NCBI GenBank assembly: GCA_023428805.1
Contig: JAEYWW010000066.1
Coordinates: forward strand, 1 to 8,931
DNA: 8,931 bases
Direction: 5' to 3'
Source of the DNA: Armatimonadota bacterium
GTDB taxonomy: Bacteria; Armatimonadota; Fimbriimonadia; Fimbriimonadales; Fimbriimonadaceae
Made by a program: the position numbers and the translations under genes. Within the stretch, counting starts at the first letter, position 1. Each line of letters starts with the position of its first letter. Below are positions 3,960 to 8,931 of the stretch, one piece after another. The notes under the pieces were generated by a model, which made no database searches, was not told the DNA's origin, and saw only the letters and a list, made by a program, of their open reading frames with translations.

Positions 3960-6900
3960 TTACGACTTGGTTTTTCTGCCTTCGATCCACTCGTAAAGAG
4001 CCGGGAGCAGAAGCAGAGTCAGAATGGTCGAAGTCACCAGGCCGCCGATGACGACGGTCGCAAGCGGCCTCTGAACCTCCGCGCCGGGGCCGTGGGCGAG
4101 GGCCATGGGGAGGAAGCCGAAGCTGGCGACTGCCGCGGTCATCAGAACCGGGCGAAGCCGCGTCGCCGCCCCTTGTACCACCGCCTCGCGCACAGACATT
4201 CCTTCGGCCCGCAATTGGTTGATCGAAGTCACCATGACGACTCCGTTCAACACCGCGACACCTGCCAGCGCAATAAACCCGATTCCCGCCGAGATGGAGA
4301 AGGGAATCCCCCGCAGAAGCAGAATCAAAATCCCTCCCGTGATCGCAAAGGGAATGCCCGTGAAGACCAGCAATGCCTGACGGATGGACCCGAACGTCAT
4401 GAAGAGCAGCCCGAACACCGCGAGGAATGTGATCGGCACGACAACCGCGAGAGTCGCGCGGCCGCTGACCAATTTCTCGTAGGTGCCTCCATACACCACG
4501 TAGTAGCCGGTCGGCAGCTTGATCTCGGCGTCGAGCTTCTTCTTGACTTCCTCCACAAACGAACCCAGATCGCGGCCGCGCACGTTGCTTTGGATGACCA
4601 CGCGACGGGCTCCGTTCTCACGGCTGACCTGCGCGGGGCCGAGCACGCTGCGGATTTCCGCGAGCTCGGAGAGCGGGATTGCCGCGCCGTTTGAGGCTGG
4701 AATTGTGATGCGTCCAATCGCCGTCGCGTTCGACCGATACTCTTCGGGGAAGCGCACGGCTACGTTGAAGCGGCTGGAGCCATCCACAATCTGGGTCACA
4801 GCCTTGCCCGCGAGGGCGGCCTCAACCACCTCGTTCACATCCTCAACTTTGATCCCGTGGCGGGCGAGCGCAGCCCGGTTGATGACGATTTGAAGCTGGG
4901 GCAGCCCTTCGGTGACTTCCACCGAAACCTCCGCCGCTCCCGGTACCTTCTGCACGACCGCGCCGATCTTCTTTGCCTGCGAAGCAAGCTCCTCCAGATC
5001 GGGGCCGAAGAGCTTGATGCCGAGGTCGGAGCGGATGCCGACACCTTCGATCAGCTCCATCATGCGCAGTTCAATGGGCTGGCTGAAGTTGAATCCGATG
5101 CCGGGATAGGTGTTCAACACCTCCGACATCCGGGCGACCAACTGCTCCTTGCTGTGTGCCTTCTTCCATCCCGACTCGGGTTTGAGCGTGATGAGGTTGT
5201 CCGAGACGCTCACCGGCATGGGGTCGGTGGCGAGTTCGGAACGCCCGATGCGCGAGACGACCCGGTCAATCTCATCCGGGAATTCGCGCAGCAGAAGCTG
5301 CTCGATCTCGCCTGATTTCTTGATCGTCTCCTCCAGCGCGATGCTGGGGGGATGCACGATCTGAACGGCAAGCGAACCCTCGTCGAGCTTTGGAATAAAC
5401 TCGTTGCCAAGTCTTCCGAAGAGCGTGAGACAAGCCACGACAAACACCGCCGCCCCCGCCGTCCAGAGCAACCGCGTCTTGAGAACGCCCTGTAGAGCCC
5501 GCTCATAGCGGGGGCGCAGCCATTCGAGAGCCGGGTTGTGCTTCTCCTTCTTGACCTTCAGGAAGAATCCGCAGAGGGCGGGGATCATCGTGAAGCTGAG
5601 GAGCATTGCGCCGGTCAGCGCAAGGATCACGGTCAATCCCATCGGGCGGAACATCTTGCCTTCGAGCCCGGAGAGCGTGAGGATCGGCAGGTAGCTGGCG
5701 ATGATGATCATCTCTCCGAACTGCGTCGCCTTGCGCATCTCGATGGAGCCCGAAGTGATGACCTCAATTCGCTCTTCTTCGGTCAGATCACGCCCCAGCT
5801 TCTCGCGGACTTCGGAAAGCCGCCGAATGCAGTTCTCTACGATGATCACCGCGCCGTCCACGATCAGGCCGAAGTCGATCGCGCCCAGACTCAGCAGGTT
5901 CGCGGAGACATGGAATTGCTTCATTCCGATCACCGCAAAGAGCATCGCCACAGGGATCGCGCTGGAGACGATCAACCCCGCTCGGAACTGGAGCAGGAAG
6001 AGGAACAGAAGCAGGACAACGATCAACGCGCCTTCGCTCAGGTTCTTGAGGGCTGTGCTGAGGGTCTTTTTGATGAGCTCCGTCCGGTCGAGGAATCCGA
6101 CCAGCTCGGTGCCTTCGGGAAGGGTCTTCTGTATCTGGGAAACCCGATCCTTGACCCGCTCCATGACGATGCGCCCGTTCTCGCCCATCAAGAGCATCGT
6201 GATCGCGACGACCTGTTCACCCTTTCCGTTTTCGGTGATCGCGCCCTGACGGACCATGCCGCCCTCGGTCACTTCGCCTATCTGAGCAATGGTGACGGGA
6301 ACGCCTTCATGGACGCCGAGCACAACCTGCTGAATGTCTTGCGGTGTCTCCAATCGTCCGACCGTGCGGACAACCTTCTGCTCGCTGCCCTGGCGCAGAT
6401 AGGCTCCACCGACATTCGAGTTGCTCTTGGCGAGGGCGTCCACCACGTCGCGGACTTCCATGCCGTAGGCACGGAGTTTGTCCGGATTCATCTGAACCTG
6501 GATTTGCTTGACCTCGCCGCCCCAGGTGTTGACTTCCGCCAAGCCCTTGACCTGGCGAAGCTGGGGAGCCACCACCCAGTCCATCATCGTGCGCTTTTCG
6601 CGCAGGGAGAGATCGTCGCTCTCGAGGACGATGTTGTAGATTTCGCCGAGGCCGGTGCTGACCGGCCCCATCTCAGCGCGGACTCCTTCAGGCAGATCCT
6701 CCTGAGCTTCGTTGATGCGCTCGCTCACCTGCTGTCGGGCGAAGTAGATGTCCGCGTTGTCTTCAAAAACAACCTGCACCTGGCAGAGTCCGAACTGGCT
6801 GAGGCTGCGCACCTCCTTGAGTCCGGGAATGCCCGACATGGCGGTTTCCAGAGGGAACGTGATTTGGTTCTCAATTTCCTGGGCGCCGAGCCCGGGAGCA

Positions 6901-7055
6901 TTGACGTTGACGACGACCTGCTTATTGGTCACGTCGGGGACCGCGTCGATGGGGAGTTGGAAGGCGTTCCAGATGCCAAACCCGATGAGGGCCAGGCTGA
7001 GGACCATGACAAATGCGCGCTGGCGGATGGACCAGCGAAGGATCATTTCAATCAT
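3960..7055 (-). CDS. czcA: Heavy-metal efflux RND pump, CzcA family
   Basis: 1031 residues, normal for HME-RND inner-membrane pumps that use the proton gradient to export metal cations through a tripartite complex. TM1 is about residues 12-31. The first periplasmic loop (about 32-335) includes the family run PIDAVPDVTNKQVVVN. TM2-TM6 lie between about 340 and 500, TM7 at about 528-548, the second periplasmic loop after that, and TM8-TM12 between about 868 and 1022. TM4 carries GAIDFGLIVDGAVIIVEN with Asp394, Asp400 and Glu407. This is the DFG-D-E signature of Zn/Co/Cd/Ni pumps (CzcA, CnrA, NccA) and differs from the CusA type. The segment ELIEGVGIRSDLGIKLFGPD (667-686) is also CzcA-like. The ATG at 7055 has AGAGG (7066-7062) six bases upstream, and this overlaps the TAA of czcB. 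It is the last gene of the operon and ends in TAA at 3962-3960. The exact metal is not settled by sequence. Confidence 0.96.
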   Translation of the reverse strand: MIEMILRWSIRQRAFVMVLSLALIGFGIWNAFQLPIDAVPDVTNKQVVVNVNAPGLGAQEIENQITFPLETAMSGIPGLKEVRSLSQFGLCQVQVVFEDNADIYFARQQVSERINEAQEDLPEGVRAEMGPVSTGLGEIYNIVLESDDLSLREKRTMMDWVVAPQLRQVKGLAEVNTWGGEVKQIQVQMNPDKLRAYGMEVRDVVDALAKSNSNVGGAYLRQGSEQKVVRTVGRLETPQDIQQVVLGVHEGVPVTIAQIGEVTEGGMVRQGAITENGKGEQVVAITMLLMGENGRIVMERVKDRVSQIQKTLPEGTELVGFLDRTELIKKTLSTALKNLSEGALIVVLLLFLFLLQFRAGLIVSSAIPVAMLFAVIGMKQFHVSANLLSLGAIDFGLIVDGAVIIVENCIRRLSEVREKLGRDLTEEERIEVITSGSIEMRKATQFGEMIIIASYLPILTLSGLEGKMFRPMGLTVILALTGAMLLSFTMIPALCGFFLKVKKEKHNPALEWLRPRYERALQGVLKTRLLWTAGAAVFVVACLTLFGRLGNEFIPKLDEGSLAVQIVHPPSIALEETIKKSGEIEQLLLREFPDEIDRVVSRIGRSELATDPMPVSVSDNLITLKPESGWKKAHSKEQLVARMSEVLNTYPGIGFNFSQPIELRMMELIEGVGIRSDLGIKLFGPDLEELASQAKKIGAVVQKVPGAAEVSVEVTEGLPQLQIVINRAALARHGIKVEDVNEVVEAALAGKAVTQIVDGSSRFNVAVRFPEEYRSNATAIGRITIPASNGAAIPLSELAEIRSVLGPAQVSRENGARRVVIQSNVRGRDLGSFVEEVKKKLDAEIKLPTGYYVVYGGTYEKLVSGRATLAVVVPITFLAVFGLLFMTFGSIRQALLVFTGIPFAITGGILILLLRGIPFSISAGIGFIALAGVAVLNGVVMVTSINQLRAEGMSVREAVVQGAATRLRPVLMTAAVASFGFLPMALAHGPGAEVQRPLATVVIGGLVTSTILTLLLLPALYEWIEGRKTKS

Positions 7056-7065
7056 CGCTGGCCTC

Positions 7066-8721
7066 TTAGTGCGCGTGTCCGTGTCCGAGTTCGGACTTCT
7101 GGAGTTGGGCCTTGATCGTGAACGCTCCCTTGCTTGCGAATTTGTCGCCGGGGTTGAGTCCGCTCACAATTTCGATGAGGTTTCCACGTTCGCGTCCGGT
7201 CTGAACTTTGACCATCTTGAAGTGCATGCCTTCCTCGCTGTGATCGTGTCCATCACCTTCTGCAGCATGGTCATGGCCATCTTCCTCGGCGTGTTCTTCA
7301 CCATCCTCGGTGGGCACGAAGACGACCTTTTCGCCTTCGATATCCTGCACGGCATCAAGGGGCACGAAGATCGCTGACTCGCTGGAATGACCCTGGAGGG
7401 AAGCGGAAACAAACGATCCTGGGCGAAGTCCGCCGCTGGCATTGTCCACCACCACGCGCACCCGCGCCGTGCGGTTTTCCGCGTCAATCGTGTCCCCAAT
7501 GTAGTCAATGACTCCGGTGAAGGTGCGGTCTGGGTTGCTGTCGGAAGACAGATTGATCCGCTGTCCTTTTTGGAGCGAACCCAGCATCGACTCAAATGCG
7601 TTGAGTTGAACCCAGACGGTCTTCAGGTTCACAAGCTCAACCAGTTCAGCCTCTGCGGTCACAACCTGCCCTCTTGTCAGCGACAATTTCGTGACTCGAC
7701 CCGAGAATGGGGCGCGGACGGAGACGCTCCCGCCTCCCCCGGGCGAACCGCCCAGCAATCGGACCTGGTCGGCGGCAGATTTGACGGAGATTTGGGCGCG
7801 GGCGACGGCTGCTTCGGCCTCTTGAACTTCGCGCCCCGTTCTGAACCCGCCCTTGTAAATCTGCTCCTCACGAGCGAGCGATTGGCGGAACGAAGCGAGG
7901 CGGGTGTCGGCGGAGGCCATCTTGCCTTGCGCGAGGTTGACTTTGGTCTGTGCCGCTTCGCGTCCCCGTTCAGCTTCCCGCACCTTGGCGAGATCGGCTT
8001 CGGCCATCGCCTCGGCATTCCGGGCGTCGGCCAGGGCGCGTTCGTAGTCCTGCCGAGAGATGATCTGATCCCGGAACAGGTTTTCTGCCCGTTCAGCGTT
8101 CTTGCGGGCGACTTCGCGCTCGGTCTCAGCCTGCTTCAACTCAGATTTGGCGAGGGCGATGGATGCATCGGCTTGAGCCAATCCGGCGCGCTCGTCCGCC
8201 AGTTCATCTTTGACTTTTGCCAGCTCGGCCTCGGCGTCGCTGACAGCGCGACGGGCTTCTTCCAAAGCCGGGCGTCCAAATTCGCCGAGATTGGCAAGCT
8301 TTCTTTGTCTCGTCAAAGTCTGGTCAGCCAGCTTTTTCTCAGCGGTCGCGCGGGAGTAATCGGCCTGCGCTGATGCGAGTTGGCTGCTGGCGACGACTGC
8401 CAGCAACTGCCCAGACGACACCGAGTCGCCCACCTGCACGAGAATTTGAGAAACTTTCCCGGCGACTGGGCTGCTCACGCGGGCGAGTCCGTTTGGGTTG
8501 GGTTCGACCTGCCCCGTGAGCTTGGTGCCGGAAATCGCAGTCATGCCCGCCTCGGAAATTTCGATCCCTGCAGTTTTTGCCGCCTCGCCTGAAATCTCCA
8601 CGGTTCCTTCGGCATGAGCGTGCTCGTCTTCGTGCGCTTCGGGTTCGGGAGGAGCGGACTTTGGCCCGCAGCCCGCCATGAATGCCGCGAGGATGAGAAG
8701 GGCGATGGGCCAAGGCTTCAT
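7066..8721 (-). CDS. czcB: RND periplasmic adaptor lipoprotein (CzcB family), His-rich, with triplicated coiled-coil tip motif
   Basis: 551 residues. It links the pump to the outer-membrane factor. Lipobox MAGC at 15-18 (Cys18) indicates a lipoprotein. After a His/Glu patch (His30, His34, His36) come the first half-lipoyl motif (about 78-110: SSPVAGKVSQILVQVGDSV), a coiled coil of about 210 residues (111-320), the second half-lipoyl motif (about 331-365), the beta-barrel, and a membrane-proximal domain. The coiled coil has the motif R-x3-L/I-x6-G/S/T-x6-A-x6-A three times, starting at Arg138, Arg211 and Arg284, exactly 73 residues apart. Typical adaptors have one. A His/Asp/Glu insert (471-500; His477, 483, 485, 492, 494, 500) and a C-terminal GHGHAH suggest extra metal binding. 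The ATG overlaps the TGA of the upstream gene (ATGA), with GGAGGG (8733-8728) six bases before it. The family is certain; the extra features are read directly. Confidence 0.95.
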   Translation of the reverse strand: MKPWPIALLILAAFMAGCGPKSAPPEPEAHEDEHAHAEGTVEISGEAAKTAGIEISEAGMTAISGTKLTGQVEPNPNGLARVSSPVAGKVSQILVQVGDSVSSGQLLAVVASSQLASAQADYSRATAEKKLADQTLTRQRKLANLGEFGRPALEEARRAVSDAEAELAKVKDELADERAGLAQADASIALAKSELKQAETEREVARKNAERAENLFRDQIISRQDYERALADARNAEAMAEADLAKVREAERGREAAQTKVNLAQGKMASADTRLASFRQSLAREEQIYKGGFRTGREVQEAEAAVARAQISVKSAADQVRLLGGSPGGGGSVSVRAPFSGRVTKLSLTRGQVVTAEAELVELVNLKTVWVQLNAFESMLGSLQKGQRINLSSDSNPDRTFTGVIDYIGDTIDAENRTARVRVVVDNASGGLRPGSFVSASLQGHSSESAIFVPLDAVQDIEGEKVVFVPTEDGEEHAEEDGHDHAAEGDGHDHSEEGMHFKMVKVQTGRERGNLIEIVSGLNPGDKFASKGAFTIKAQLQKSELGHGHAH

Positions 8722-8931
8722 TGCCGGCCCTCCAGAACCTGCATCAGGAGTGCGTCGGGCACGAGCGCGGCTTCGAATTCCAGTTCTGCCTGGGCGTTCA
8801 GGGCATCCACTTGAGCGTCAATGAAGTCGAGCTGCGTCTGCTGTCGGGTTCGCTGCGCGTCTAGGTACTGCGAGATCGTGATCTGTCCGCCCTGGAACCC
8901 GGTCGCGGAAATTCGCATGAGTTCATCTGCC
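8718..8931 (-). CDS. czcC: TolC-type outer-membrane efflux factor (CzcC-like), C-terminal end only
   Basis: The frame enters from the right window edge and gives about 70 residues ending in LLMQVLEGRQ. The segment ISATGFQGGQITISQYLDAQ, followed by a long amphipathic helix (RTRQQTQLDFIDAQVDALNA) and an Ala/Glu-rich end, is the standard last helical hairpin of outer-membrane factors. The G-x-I-S/T-x-x-x-x-L-DAQR pattern is the usual tip of that hairpin. The visible Met at 8918 is internal, because coding sequence continues in frame up to 8930. The stop at 8720-8718 overlaps the adaptor start by four bases, so the gene order is czcC-czcB-czcA. The czcC symbol rests on operon position as well as the C-terminal pattern. 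Confidence 0.88.
   Translation of the reverse strand, partial: ADELMRISATGFQGGQITISQYLDAQRTRQQTQLDFIDAQVDALNAQAELEFEAALVPDALLMQVLEGRQ

Noticed and set aside
5538..7115. A 525-codon open frame on the plus strand
   Set aside because: It is fully antisense to czcA and adjoining czcB, is rich in His/Asp/Arg as expected of a shadow frame in a G+C-rich gene, and shows no domain.
7387..8373. A 328-codon plus-strand frame
   Set aside because: It is antisense to the czcB coiled coil, which has clear adaptor motifs.

Overview
The window is a G+C-rich stretch of a Gram-negative bacterial chromosome. It carries two periplasmic/envelope gene sets on the minus strand, separated by one housekeeping gene on the plus strand. 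The envelope proteins (TolC-type outer-membrane factor, lipoprotein RND adaptor, a protein with a C-terminal Phe typical of outer-membrane barrels) establish a two-membrane cell. Weak Shine-Dalgarno signals at several starts and an intergenic space full of short hairpins and repeats remind me of Verrucomicrobia and relatives. That placement is inference and needs a PheS or CzcA tree.

Layout from left to right. (1) Positions 1-2163, minus strand, transcribed from right to left: a small Cys-rich exported protein, then a 407-residue exported protein with three YHS/TRASH-like metal-binding repeats ahead of a probable beta-barrel, then a TlpA/ResA-type thioredoxin-fold protein cut by the window edge. 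The 75-nt spacer between the first two genes holds two perfect hairpins, one of which covers the probable ribosome binding site of the YHS gene. The YHS and thioredoxin genes are joined by TGA-AAG-ATG in a single frame. (2) Positions 2164-2252: divergent intergenic space with a plausible minus-strand promoter and a 29-bp dyad. (3) Positions 2253-3260, plus strand: pheS, not followed by pheT. (4) Positions 3261-3959: about 700 bp with no credible gene between two converging transcription units. It is packed with small inverted repeats, three copies of a ~45-bp repeat in +,-,+ orientation, and one long 25-bp-arm inverted repeat. (5) Positions 3960-8931, minus strand: the end of a czcC-like outer-membrane factor, a czcB-like adaptor and a czcA-like heavy-metal RND pump, with ATGA and 10-nt junctions, so clearly one operon.

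The RND pump has the DFG...D...E transmembrane-4 signature of divalent-cation (Zn/Co/Cd/Ni) exporters rather than the CusA type. The adaptor is unusual: its coiled coil contains three copies of the tip motif exactly 73 residues apart, and it has three His-rich segments. The left-hand cassette (Cys-rich protein, triple-YHS barrel protein, thioredoxin) looks like a periplasmic/outer-membrane metal-handling set in which the thioredoxin could keep metal-binding cysteines reduced. This is the part of the window most likely to be poorly described.
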